Assembly (NCBI GenBank): GCA_028532985.1
Contig: JANCIK010000006.1
Span: 2,604,001-2,668,000 of the forward strand
DNA from: Stropharia rugosoannulata
Taxonomy: Eukaryota > Basidiomycota > Agaricomycetes > Agaricales > Strophariaceae
Reading direction: 5' to 3'
DNA: 64,000 nt
Shown here: in pieces, positions 49,310 to 61,299 of the stretch
How the letters are laid out: each line of letters starts with the position of its first letter
How positions within the stretch are numbered: the stretch's first letter is position 1
Position numbers and translations under genes: made by a program
The notes under the pieces: model-generated
Told to the model about the DNA's origin: nothing
Database searches by the model: none
Seen by the model: the letters and a program-made list of their open reading frames with translations, nothing else

Positions 49310-50935
49310 CTACTTGGCCGCCTTCTCTGCCTTGATTTCCTGCAGAGCCCCCTCGAGGGCCTGGACGATTTTCTCAATATCGTTCCTCCGGGGGTCGACA
49401 ACAGACGCGCCCATATGGCCTATCCGGAAATATTTATCTTAAACACGACGTTTAGCTTATTCTCCAAGCCCGGATAAAACCTTCACGTACCTTTTACGCC
49501 TGCAAGCAGCCCACCAGCCACGATGATGCCGCGCTTCGCTAAACGGGGAAGAAGATCGGCCGCACCGACTCCTTCAGGGAAGTACAGTGCGGACATGCCA
49601 TTCGCTGCGTGTGCATTTTCAGTGGGGAGTTGCGCAAGTCCCAGAGCAAGCGCAGCTTCCTTCACGCGCCTCGACGCCTCACGGTGCTGTGCAAAGCGTT
49701 CTGTAAGCGTGGGCAGTTCTGCAGTAACAGAAAGATTCAGTCTTCTAGCGTTCCACTACAAAGGGGCAACTACTCACTGACGGACGGGTCGAACTGCGCT
49801 CCTTGCTTCTGCGTGATGAGCGCAAGCGACGCGTGGAACGCGTATACGAGGTTAACGGGCGGGGTAGCGAAGTAAGCCGCCTGGCCGGCCTCGTACGCCT
49901 GCATGATGGGGAACCATTTGCTCCAGCTCGCGTAGTAGCTACCCTCACGCACGCCACGCGTCTTGCGTTCCTGCCACACGCCAATTGCACGCTGGCTCGC
50001 GAGCAGCACGCTCAGGCCGGGCGGTGCGCCGAGGCCCTTCTGGCTTGCGCTGAGCACGACATCGAGCCCCCAATCATCAAACCGGATCTCCTCTGATGCT
50101 ACGGAACAAACAGCATCCATGATAATAAGCGTCGACGGCGAGACACGGCGCACGGTCTCTGCGATAGCCTGCGCGTCGGAGAGGACGCCCGTTGAGGTAT
50201 CGACATGCGTGAACGTGAGGAGCTTGTACGGCTTCGGCGCGGCGGTGAGCGCGGCAGCCACCTCGGCCAGGGGGACAACGCCGCCAACCTGGGGTGCCTT
50301 GAGCTGGGTCACACGCGCGCCGTACGTTTCGAGACTGCGCGGCGGGCGGTATCAGCGATAACGCACATGAGTTTTATCAAACAGGGGCGGGCCCGATACA
50401 CACCAGTCGGTGAAGGAATCGCCGAAATAACCAGTGTTCAGTACAAGTGCTTCCTCTCCGGGTTCGATGAGGTTGGCAGCGACCTGAGAATAACGCGTGA
50501 GCTGAGAAGCGCAGAAGGTGAAGCCTGGTAACAAACCTGGTCCCAGCCCAGTGTACCGCTCCCACTGATGAGGAATGGTTGGGCGTCCTTTGTGAGCAGA
50601 ACATCGCTGGACGCACAAAATATTCAGATACGCCCGATGGGGTTGAGCGATTAGATTGCACGAACCGAATCATGCGAATCGAGTCGCCAAAGACAGGAAT
50701 AAAATCGGGCGAGACGTGGGACATGGACGGGTGCGCGTTGGCGAAAAGCACCTCATCGGCGACCTCAATGGGCCCCGGGATGCTGCAAGCAAAACGTCCA
50801 GCGTTGTGCAGCTTTCCCATGCGAGATACTCACAGAAGAAGTCTAGACGGCGAACTGTGAGTGGGATGGGACGCGATAAGCTGTGCGGACTAACTTGTGC
50901 GGCTCCTGAGTGAATGGGGGAGTGGAAGTGGCCAT
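49310..50935 (-). CDS. AGX1: Alanine-glyoxylate aminotransferase, paralogue 1
   Basis: PLP enzyme of class V that converts glyoxylate and alanine to glycine and pyruvate. Eight exons: 50935-50895, 50842-50834, 50782-50666, 50606-50537, 50483-50404, 50334-49778, 49718-49491 and 49437-49310 (409 aa, family size ~390). Exon 2 is only nine bases (ACTTCTTCT) and is needed to read HKLLLIPGPIEV across the joint. Seen: HPSMSHVSPDF, GSGTLGWDQVGANLIEPG, GYFGDSF, the cofactor Lys in SASQKGLGAPPGL and RIGHMGAS near the end. It ends in AAK, not a peroxisomal signal. A second paralogue lies 3.9 kb away. Confidence 0.92.
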
Positions 50936-51738
50936 TTTTCGATGGGGAAGACGCAGAGTTGGATGGGAAGCGAGGGGACGAAGAGAGAAGGGAATGCGTC
51001 GGAGTGGTAAAGAAGGAAGACGCATGGCTTCACCTCCGCCCATCCCTCCCTCACCCCATCCCCAGCCCGGCATGCCGGCCCCCTCTAAATCCGGCTGCCG
51101 GCGGAGGCGGCTGTCCGTACTGATGTCATCCCGCCCCGGATCACTGTCCTCTACGCGCCGTCCTCCTCTTCAGCTAATTATGTTTGCAGGAACGCCTACG
51201 GAACGCCTTCAGCTGCGAACGGAACGTTAAAATACCTCTTCAAGTATTTCTCTCATTAAAAGCTAAAGGTCGTCTTTCTCATTTTTTGCACAAAACTTCT
51301 GCAGCGTTGAGACTAGCCAGGTGCAATATTTTGTTGATATTTTGTGGGTTTTGAGCGGCTATTAAATGCCTCATTATCCTTCCGTCGGTTGACAGGTGTA
51401 TAAGATGCGATGTCTCTTTTCGTCGCCGCAACTTTTCAGCCCCGTCTGCGGCCACGCAGGCAAACAGGAGTCGCGGCAGGTGCTCCGTCGCCCGTTTGCT
51501 CAACGCGGTCTTCCTCTCAGGTCACCGTCGTGTTCAGTAATATCATGTGTCCATCATTTTCTAATCAGAGACTTGACTAGCTTGACTGACTTCTCTGCCT
51601 GCAGGTTGATTGATTTTGATCACATTTATGAACAGATAGAGCTACTCATGAAAACGAAGTTAGTCCTTATTTAACACCAGCAAAACCTGTCAAAACCACA
51701 GATTAAAAGGTAATCATATCTATAAAAACCAGATTAAC
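50936..51738. other. Intergenic, 803 bp
   Basis: Upstream of AGX1: a pyrimidine/purine-skewed stretch at 50930-51080 and GC-rich sequence, then AT-rich sequence to the LYC1 stop. ORFs such as 50910-51230 and 51396-51674 lack domains. Confidence 0.45.
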
Positions 51739-53056
51739 TTACTTCTCGTTATATGCCCAGGCAACATCCTGCAGATCACCCTCTCCGTACCACTTGAAAG
51801 AGGACAATGAATGCTCATCATCACGGTCAAAGTTCCGCCCCTTCCAGCGCTCCGCCATTTCCCGCAGATTATGCGGGAGGGACCAGATCTCGACCTCAGC
51901 AATAGAATGCCGCTTCGCATAATCGACTATCTGGAAAAGCAATGCAGGGAAGTTTTCTGGAGACGATCGCAGACGCGTAATGATCAGCCTGTTCATCACC
52001 GGCAGCCTATAGTCTATCGTCCAGGATGCGAAGGCGGAGACGTCAATGCTGTCGGAGGCGTTGCTTTCCTCAGTATATACGCAGATACCCCAGTGCGCAG
52101 GAGGGTCCGGCGTGATGTTGCTCCAGAACTGGGAGAGACGTTGATATTGGAACTCTGCAACGCCGCGAGTGGGTAGGTAAGTAAAAGTTATAGGTCGTGA
52201 GAGGGACTGGGTCATGAGTTCGCGCTCCATGAATCGCGCATCGGCCTCGAACGCATCGTTCACTTTGTCTGTGTCGAGCCATGTCCACTTCATCTGGCCA
52301 GTGCTTTGGGACGACTGCGCAAGCAATTCATGCGCCGTGCCGACGTCCCACATCGTCGAGATAGGCTCACGAACCTGCCAGCCATCGTTGCCCGCCAACG
52401 TCGGTCCAGCATTGAAATAAAATCGAGGCCCTATGTCACTGTACAGGACGGAGAATTCGCCATCATCGGTGAAATGTGGGCGCACGGGTGGGGAGCCCCA
52501 CTCCGCTGGGAAGCTTTCGAGAGGCAGAGCCTCGCGGCGGCCTATGACCCAGTGCAGGAGTCGCATCATGTGTCGCGCATATCCCTTGCCACGGTTCCAT
52601 TCAGGTGTGAAGACTGAGGCAATACCGTAACAGTTGACCCTCTCAACGTTGTTCGGTCCGCTCCCGCCTGGAGATGCACGCGCAACGAGTCCGTCTCGGC
52701 GGAACCTACAGGAAAATGTGTCAACAACGATATCGCGCATATACATGTTATGGCACTACGTTTCGCATGAACACAAGAAGTCAATGGACTCGGGAGATTG
52801 GCGGCGTGCTAACACCCTGTTTTCCCGTCCAAAAGTTCGTTTAGATCATCCAGCTCAGTGTTTGTGCAACGTACCAAGTAGTGAGACGATTATCCCTGGA
52901 TACAATATGCCTGTCCGTCTTGGCGTCGCGGTCGAGGTACTGTTGTAGCGTGGTACCTCTTCCCCAGGCTGCAAAGGTCCGGATGCGCGATTCGATTATC
53001 TGTTCCTGGCTGGCTGCGTAGAGGGATAGAGACTCCAGTGGAAGCATCATGGCCAT
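51739..53056 (-). CDS. LYC1: LYC1-type lysine N-acetyltransferase
   Basis: GNAT-fold enzyme; fungal LYC1 acetylates the side chain of free L-lysine in lysine catabolism. Three exons: 53056-52875, 52816-52760 and 52705-51739, 401 aa, introns 58 and 54 nt. The acetyl-CoA-binding GNAT segment is IASVFTPEWNRGKGYARHMM (R/Q-x-x-G-x-G/A loop as RGKGYA). The rest is the LYC1 C-terminal domain, with WTWLDTDKVNDAFEAD, WTIDYRLPVMNRLIITRLR and the end VEIWSLPHNL...WAYNEK. The start at 53056 has a second Met two codons in. It sits between two AGX paralogues on the same strand; shared nitrogen metabolism is plausible but unproved. Confidence 0.85.
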
Positions 53057-53489
53057 ATCTAACCTACTACATTAGCTTGCAATAAACATTGAATGGATGA
53101 AATGGTTGCAACTTGCTCGACTGCCTCTTCCAAGATTCCATTAAAGCTTGAGAACAAGATCAGGACGATCTTATCGGTGTTGCGCAATATTATCCATATC
53201 CTGTGAGTTTAATTTTTTAAATATCCGCTTTTATTATTACTCATGTCGTGCAAGCAGGTGATACTTATGGTGACTTGGGAGTTTTTGGTATTTAGTGCAA
53301 GTTGACTCAGTAGCAGTGTCCACTAGTGTCCACCTTCCGATCATCGACGCGTGACGCGTGACCGCCAGAAAGGCAAGGCACGTCGCTCCGACTCGCCCCT
53401 GTTCCTCTAGACTTTACTTCCATTACTGCCTGATTACTACTCAACTACTGCTCTTTTATTGCTCTCATGAAGAACGAAACGGAGCTATG
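53057..53489. other. Intergenic, 433 bp
   Basis: No gene seen. GCGTGACGCGTGACCG near 53349 is a short direct repeat. Confidence 0.45.
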
Positions 53490-54480
53490 ACTGTTACAAA
53501 ACTTGTCCGATGAGCTCGTGGGCGAAATATTTGACTATCTGGACAGATCGTGCTATCATAGCATACACAATTGTCGACGTATAACGACCGAAGCGGATGT
53601 TCAGAAGTGCGCTGCGCTCCTCACCCAATTTCCCTGTGTTGCGGCACTTGCAATTCCGTTGAGCATCGACACCTTTTCAACTTCTGAGCGCAGCCACTCA
53701 ATAAACAATTGCTCTCTCCAGCTCCCCGTCATCTTCGCTGCCCTAGCAATGAAGATTCAAGATAGAGGTTCTGGACCTCGGGAATATCACTGCAGTTCCA
53801 CTTCAGGCACTCTGAGTTGTTGCACCTCGCTGTCGCCTTGCTGTCTCTCATAGAGGATACGCTTAACATGCCACCCGAAAATCAGCCCGGCGGAGTCACT
53901 GAGGTCTAGGAGCTTGTGTCGTACGCCGTGTCAGCAGAGCAGTCGTCATTAAACACGAGCACCTTTGGCCGGGCCTCGCGGTGGCTAACAAGTTCATGGT
54001 GTCGGTTTTTTTATAAGAAGGTACAAAGTCAGGAAGTGCGCTATTTGTCACCAATGTTCGTTTTTGATCGTAGCCTGAATGAGTTTCTGAGTCTCTTCCC
54101 CAATATCCGATCGCTCTACATACAAGGAAATCCCGACCGTGCGTTAGCTCAGACATGTTATACGGATTTGCTGACTTAATTTTTACACGTCCAATCTAGT
54201 TGTTGCGGGATTCCAGCAAATTGTGCTGCTTGGCGAATTTGGCTATGAACTATCACTCCAGGTGCCATAGCGCGATGCGTGTCCCTAAGTCTCGCAAACC
54301 TGTGGCACTTGTGCACATGCACTATACACGTAGAGCTTCACAGCGAGTTTTCAGCGTTGCGGTTTGACCGACAACATACTTGGACTTTCATGAGCTGTTC
54401 GCCCTACGTAGCTGCGCTGCTGAATGTCATGTCATCAGGTCTTATGTTTATCCTGGAGCTGAAACTTGTCAATTGAGTAG
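53490..54480 (+). pseudogene. Degraded F-box/LRR gene
   Basis: LSDELVGEIFDYLD at 53500-53545 is a typical F-box helix start. Further on, NEFLSLFPNIRSLYIQGNP (about 54078-54135) resembles the leucine-rich part of basidiomycete F-box proteins. No continuous or spliceable frame links them; stops and frame changes are frequent. The first Met (53487) is out of frame with the F-box. Likely a dead member of the expanded F-box family, of which an intact one lies at 61300. Confidence 0.55.
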
Positions 54481-54811
54481 GCGAAAACAGACAGAGGTAT
54501 AAGCGCCTAGTTCCTCTAATGCCAACATGGAACCAGACTGTCCATTCGCTGTTGTTGGAAGGCTTTTACGACCTGGAGGTGGTAGAGCTGGGTTGTACAT
54601 GAACCGCTTTTTATTCAGGGCCAGGAAGGGCAGGAAATCTAGAAAATCTGCGCTCTACAGATGTTTTGGATGAGTTGCGACAGAGGAGAATATGTATATT
54701 GATCTGAAATACAGAGGTACAGAAACGTAGCAAATTTAACAAGCTGTTCTGATGGTAACATTTCAACAAAATACAAGTTCTACTCATTTTATAGATAGCA
54801 TATACTGTGGT
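54481..54811. other. Intergenic, 331 bp
   Basis: 3' region of AGX paralogue 2; no feature recognised. Confidence 0.4.
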
Positions 54812-56288
54812 TTAAAGCCTCGCAAGTCTTTCTTTGTCCCGGCCTTTCGCATCTGTGACCTCCTTCACCGCACCCTCCAGGGCGCGTATCATGGTATCCA
54901 CGTCGTGCCCTCCATCGCCAACAACACTCCAACCCATATGGCCAATGCGCACGTACCGCTCCTTAACAGGCGCGACAAGGCCACCTGCCATGACCACACC
55001 ACGGCGGCCAACCGCACCGAGTACGTCTGCAGCTGAAATGAGGTCCGTCTCAGACAACAAGTCGCGCGGGACATAGAACGCTGTCATCCCGTTCGCCTGC
55101 GCACGGGGATCACTGCAAAGCTGGCGCATTCCGAGGCGTGCCCCAGCAGCCTTCACGCGTGCGGATGCGGCGCGGTGCATCTCGAGCCGCTGGGCAAGCG
55201 ACACGGTCCCGCGAGTTATCTCGGCGAGCGACGCGTGGTACGCACGTACAATGCTCACTGCAGGCGTGCCGAAGTAGGCAGGTCGCCCTGCGTCGTATGC
55301 GCGCATGATTGGGAGCCATCTAGATTGCAAAGTCTCATAAGGTGGTGTTCGCACGAAAGAAGAAAGTACGTACTTCGCCCAGCTGGAGTAGAACGCGCCG
55401 CTGCGTGTCTTACGCTTCTCCCAGACACCTATTGCTCTCGGGCTGGCTATGAGTACGCTTAAGCCTGGAGGAGCGCCGAGGCCCTTCTGGCTTGCAGAGA
55501 GCACGACATCGAGCCCCCAAGCATCCATCCGCACATCCTCTGATGCTAACGAGCATACCGCGTCAAGTACAACAAGCGTTCCCGGGCTCGCTCGCGCCAC
55601 GCACGCGGAGAGCTGCGCAGCGTCCGCAAGAACTCCAGTCGAAGTGTCGACGTGCGTAATGGTGACGAGCTTGAAACCCTGTCCGTCTCGGCGCGCCTTG
55701 CGCAGCGCAGCTTCAACTTCGGACACGGACACAGTTCCGCCGAGCGGTGCAGCGATGACGGTCACTTCAGCACCGTACGTCTCGAGGCTGCACATATGAA
55801 TAGACGTGTATACGCAATACTCCAGAAAGGACTCACCACTCCTTAAATCCCTCGCCGAAGTACCCAGTTTGCAGGACAAGCGCCTTATCGCCCGGCTCTA
55901 TGAGGTTCGCGCCGACCTGATCCCATCCGAGTGTGCCGCTCCCTGCAAGGAGGAATGCCGTTGAGCTCGAGGATGTGTGTACTACCTCACTGTGAATGGC
56001 CGAAATCGTCAAATCAGAAACGTCGATGGCTTCGCATCAAACGCCACTACGACACCCACCGAGTCATCCGAATAGCATCCTGAAAGATCTTCACGAATTC
56101 GGGAGAAACATGAGAAAGCGGTGGGTGTGCAAGGGCATGCTGCACAGCTGGGGAGAGTTGGATGGGCCCAGGGATACTGATCACGGAGAGCAGTGAGCCT
56201 ATAACCGTGTTCGAAAAGAGGCCACGTACGCTAGGAGTTTCTGAGGCGAAGCAGAAGCAATGAACGGACATGATGAGGATGCAGACAT
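54812..56288 (-). CDS. Alanine-glyoxylate aminotransferase, paralogue 2 (PTS1-like ARL end)
   Basis: Same fold and reaction class as the gene at 49310. Five exons: 56288-56230, 56176-56060, 55989-55837, 55787-55374 and 55319-54812, 416 aa. The microexon and one further intron of paralogue 1 are absent here, while exon 2 is exactly 117 nt in both. An intron within KWLPIMRAY is unique to this copy. Key motifs: GSGTLGWDQVGANLIEPG, GYFGEGF, cofactor Lys in SASQKGLGAPPGL, RIGHMGWS. The last three residues are Ala-Arg-Leu, matching the PTS1 consensus (S/A/C)(K/R/H)(L/M), which predicts peroxisomal import. All joints are in phase. Confidence 0.9.
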
Positions 56289-57784
56289 GCTGGCGGTGGC
56301 CTATTGTTGGCAAGAGTGCAGCTGGTGGTCCAAGAGGGGGAAATGCGAACATAATCAGCAACCCATCATAGCCCCATAAGCAACACGTGCACCTGTGATT
56401 GTAACAACAATGGATGAAGCACTCGAACGGCGAATCCGAGAGTGAAATAAGAAGGAAAGCAAGAAGAATGCGGGGAATTATCCTGAGCCGCCGCCGTAGC
56501 CATCGCGTGTTGGGGGTCGGGGCAAGTAAAAGGCGCCTAAATTTAGACCTGCCATCATCGAGACGCCGACCGGCATATCGGCTGTGTGGGATAATCCGCC
56601 ATCGTTCAGGCAGCTCAGACAGCATACTCGTACGAGCATACTCTGGTGACTACGTGGCTGAACAGGTAAATATAGGCTTACTTTACCTAGAACCACTGCA
56701 CACTGACGGTTTAACTAGACGATCCACCGAAAAATGCAAAGAGCCATACCTGCACTGCGCCTTGATAGAAGTCACAATAATTCGGGGTCGGTGGCGTAGA
56801 TGAAGCGATACGCAGTGAGCTCTCTCGCCTTCACTCCTGGCCCAATTTTGACTCCTGCGGTAAACAGGCGAATTCAATGTCACCCAGCGTGTGGTCTACT
56901 CACAGCCCCCGTGGAAAACCGCTTTCCTGAAGGCGAAGCTCGGCCGACTTTCAACCAAGTGGCAACCTTCCCCAAAACTTCGTCTACTCGGTACAGATGA
57001 TATAGTGAGAAAGTGGTTAAGTTTAGCTCGCGGGAGGGAGTTCATGTTCTTGCGTGCCGCAAGGGGCAAGAGCTCGCACAAGTGGGGCAAGACAATCATG
57101 TTGTAGGCTCACCTTAACATCTATAAAATGTCTTTTTATTGACGAAACCCCATAGAACCCGAGCAATATTGGTAAAAAGAAAAAAGTCGTTGGACTTCTC
57201 GGTTAACTAGTATCTGCGGATCTGTTCAAACTTCAGCTACCCTCATCTTAAAAATGAATGAACTAATGTGTCAATACATTGTAAATGTATGAACAACTTA
57301 CAGCTGGCTCAGACCATGCATAGGACGTTGTAAGGTACGATGCATCATGTCGCAAAAGCTCGATGAAAGTTTAAAAGAAACTGGACGTTTACGGCTTCTC
57401 ATGACTTCTGCCACAGAAAATCAACGGAAAACGCCGTCCAACAGTAGAACTGTGTCCGGTTAGTGCGCAGGTTGGACGAGGAATGACGCACAAAATCCCA
57501 AGATCTAGATATAATGTTATCAATATCTGGGCGGCAATGTAGAAGTAGAGGTAGAGTTCATATGCATGATGCCCGTTTCCACAATTCCATATAGTGAGTC
57601 TATGACTCTATTAATTTGTTATGGCATATACGGCATTGGCAGATTTAAACACGCCTTGCGCGGGCGGGGCCACCTTCCATGAGGAAATGATATTCAGGTG
57701 TATATCAATGTACGGCAATTCATATTTGCCTGGACGTGATATATAAGCTATCTGTACAGTCTGCACCTTTCACCACAAGATAGC
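56289..57784. other. Intergenic, 1496 bp
   Basis: Between divergent AGX paralogue 2 and the GMC gene. ORFs up to 129 codons (56414-56803 plus, 56478-56696 minus) show no domain. The last 150 bp before 57785 hold TATATAAG at 57739-57746, a good TATA box ~40 bp before the GMC start. Confidence 0.5.
57739..57746 (+). promoter_or_regulatory. TATA box of GMC oxidoreductase gene
   Basis: ATATATAAGC lies ~40 bp upstream of the ATG at 57785, suggesting a very short 5' leader and regulated expression. Confidence 0.5.
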
Positions 57785-60395
57785 ATGCCTATTGTATCTA
57801 TAGACGACTTTACGGCTCGCCAGTTCGACTATCTTGTATTAGGGGGAGGTACGGCTGGCCTGACCGTTGCCAACAGGTACATGAATGTCACTTTTGGCTG
57901 CACTACACGACTTGACTTACGCAAGCTCGATTATACTAGGCTTGCTGAAGACAAAGGTGTTGAAGTTGGTATTATTGAAGCTGGAGGGCATGACACTAAT
58001 GTCCCCGAAATTAATGTGCCTGGTGTGTGTGGTAAAAGAGTTAAGAATTTACTATCTTTGACATGATATACATTTCGAACAGGCCTTCTTGGTCGTACAA
58101 TTGCAAATGCGACCTATGACTGGTCCTTCCTTTCTGTTCCACAGCCTAATGCAGGCGGAAGACGTGTTCTCCTACCACGCGGCAAAGGTTTAGGGGGTTC
58201 ATCTCTGGTAAATGTGAACCTACTATCTCTCTTAGCCCTTATTGACATGCACTTAGTTGAATTTTATGGGAATGGTCAGACCATCTAAAGAAGAGCTCGA
58301 CGCTCTCGAAGACCTGGGAAACAATGGATGGAACTGGGCCTCGATGCTAGAATACATGAAGAAGGTATGTGAATGAAATATTATTACACTAGTACCCCTA
58401 TCAGGCTACATCAATATAACCCGACCAGAGCGAGTCCTATCAACCATGCAGCCTCTCTCGTGAAGACGCAAAGAAATATGCAGTTGCTCCTCAATCTGAG
58501 TACCACGGGACCTCCGGTATTTTATGCATTCGCGGCGTTAACATTATTTGGCAGAGCCTTATTTAGATTTATATTGATGCAGGGCCTATTAAGAAGTCGT
58601 TTCCTGCGATATGGCCGGAGCAACTTGTCTATTTGCTTGACGCATGTGAAGAGCTCGGCGTTCCAAGAAACGGAGAAATGGTGCGGTAGTCTTTTAATTA
58701 TGAGATCGGTGCCAGTGACTTTGAACTGCCATATAGGGTAATGGAATCAATGTAGGCGCAGCTACCATATTCGGATCTGTAGATAGTCGCACTTCAAAGC
58801 GATCTTATGCTACAGATTACTTTGAATCCTCCGTCTCAGAGAAACTAAACCTGCATGTTCTCCTCAATACTCATGTTTGCAAAGTAAGTTCTCTGGGATC
58901 AGTAAAAGTGGCTCCAATATTGACAATTTTTTCCAACTCGAGGTCGTTCTCGAGATGGGTACGAACGGGATACAGAAAGCTGTTGGAGTCGAAATTGTAC
59001 ATGCTGGTAGAAAAATTGTTCTCGACAATATTGCGGATGAGATCATTCTCTCTGCTGGATCTTTCCAGACACCCCAACTTCTGGAGCTTTCTGGCATTGG
59101 AAACCCCGAGATTCTGGAAAAACATGGGATAGTGCCAATTATAAATCTCCCTGGTGTTGGCGAAAATCTGCGTGAGTTTATATTCTAGGTATCTCAAACT
59201 ACTATAAGTAGTACTAACTTGAGAACAGAAGATCATATTTGCGTACCAACCATTGCTGAAATCAGATCAGATATCCTAACAATGGACGTTCTCTCAGACC
59301 CTACTCAGCGCGCAAAACACGAAGAACTTTAGTGCGAGACTCTTTCGTTGAATCTTCGCTCACTTACCTTATTTAATATATATAGCAGGCAGAACGATGG
59401 TTTGTTATCTTCTCTGCCATCCCCAGCTTCTATTTTCCTCCCGACTGGACGCCTCGGTAGTCCAAAAGACATTCGCCAATGGCAGAGAGGTGCAGATGTA
59501 GCCGCATTTGCACAGCTGAATAATACAGAATCATTGCAATTGCGCAGCGGATTGCAGAAACAGTACGATTTGCAAAGAACTTGGCTCCATCGAGAGCATC
59601 TTGCGCACGGCCAGTGAGATTTAATCTCCCTAAATTTACCTGTTTAAATCACCTCACTTATTTGGTATAGAATCTTAAATTTTATGGGCCATTCAACCAC
59701 TCCCCATTCAAAGCCAGAGCCAGGAAAGCGCTATACAACTATGGTCAGCGTCTTATTACACCCACTTTCCCGCGGTACTGTACATATTGCATCTGCGGAT
59801 CCTTTCGCACCGCCTGATATAGACCCAAATTTCTTCTCCAATGAGGCCGACTTGGAACTCCTTCTTCGCATTGTGCAGTTTACCATAAAAGTCCTAGAAG
59901 CAACTCCAATGGCTAAAATAGTCTGCGGATACACGCTTCCGGCCGCGAGTACTATGAAACAAAAAGAGGAGCGCGAACAGAATCTACGGGGATATATAAG
60001 AAATATTTCGCAAACAGTGTATCATCCCGTGGGAACCGCAGCAATGTTACCCCTCGCTGATGGAGGAGTAGTTGACAATGAACTCAGAGTTTATGGAACA
60101 TCAAACCTACGCGTTGTATGTCTATGTTTTCAGTCATATGGGCTTGAATAAATTTTAAACGTTTAGTACACAGGTTGACTTATCGATTTTGCCCATGGTT
60201 AGTTGGTTCTCTAGACGAATAAAAATGCATACGCTCGTTGCTAATGTATATTTCAGGAGGTGTCTTGCAATGTTCAGTCGCTTGCCTATGCAATTGGAGA
60301 AAAGGTATATTTTCAACTTGGATATTTGTTATACATAGATCTTATTCAGTTGAACGATCCGATAGGCAGCCGACATCTTTAAGAGGGAAACTTGA
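57785..60395 (+). CDS. GMC-family FAD oxidoreductase (alcohol oxidase/dehydrogenase type)
   Basis: FAD enzyme oxidising an alcohol or sugar; substrate not predictable. Fourteen exons: 57785-57876, 57940-58022, 58083-58207, 58257-58364, 58429-58516, 58583-58680, 58737-58883, 58943-59171, 59229-59331, 59386-59613, 59671-60115, 60174-60197, 60257-60304 and 60366-60395; 615 aa with every joint in phase. Motifs: FDYLVLGGGTAGLTVANRL (FAD), PRGKGLGGSS, ILSAGSFQTPQLLELSGIG (GMC signature 2), catalytic His in YHPVGTAAM and Asn in CNVQSLAY as second active-site residue. No signal peptide, so probably intracellular. The ninth intron has a weak donor (GTGCGA); without it a TAG would end the frame. Ends in TGA. 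Confidence 0.88.
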
Positions 60396-61299
60396 AGTCG
60401 CCGAAGGTGGAAGAATGAGTATCTGTAATATTAACTTGTAGGAGCAATATATACGCCTTGTACATGTTGTGTTGGGTAATGGCCGTGTTCTTCAAGTCTT
60501 GTATCCATAGTTGATGCATAGGAGTGTGTAATGTGTATTGCTTCGTCAGGGTACTGGTAAACAACAAGAACTGAAGTACCTCTTTCTGGAGGTCTGTTAA
60601 TCCGAGCATATAGTGGCAAATATTGTAATCAATTTACATTCACAAGGAGAAATTCCAGAACTAAGTACTATGCACTAAATCAAGGTCGATCATTTGGAGA
60701 ACTCTACTTCCCGACGAAGCGAACCAACGTCACATTCTCATCGAGTCAGATACTTGTCCTTCCCGAAGGTGACTCCCACTTCGGATACTCTAACACTTAG
60801 TATCATCCAGGGGGTGCGTCGCGGTGCCGCCTGTCAGTGTGTCATCAAGTTGTTTCACTCTTGAGACGCTTAACCGTCAATTTCCATGTACCAGATTTAA
60901 CTACAAGAGTAATGATGAACAGCCAGTTAGGAAAGAGTGGTTAATAGTGGATTGTTGGCATTGGAGGTCAAAAGACTCGAGACAGTGCCTGCTGCTAACT
61001 TGCAACCTATCCTATTACAGAATATTTGTCTCCGCGTTCACCGCCGCCCCATGCACGCCGGGTAAATCGCATCATACACACTGAATGCCGACGCAAAACT
61101 AACAAGATATAAATCAGATGACTCTTGGATGACTCGAAAGCGATCTTGATATCCGTAGGTGGCTGCTTTCGAGTTCCACGCCGGACTTCAATCGGACTTG
61201 TCTTTAAGAAGTCTTCAAATACGGACCACAGGCAACCACAGTTTCGTTTGGGTCAGAAACTTCCATCCTCCGAACAATTTCCCCCTCAAGCTTTAATCT
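60396..61299. other. Intergenic, 904 bp
   Basis: No gene recognised; short ORFs only. Confidence 0.45.

Noticed and set aside
50910..51230. Plus-strand ORF of 106 codons upstream of AGX1
   Set aside because: Low-complexity Arg/Pro-rich reading of a promoter region; antisense to the AGX1 start.
56414..56803. Plus-strand ORF of 129 codons
   Set aside because: No domain; Arg-rich composition typical of chance ORFs in this region.
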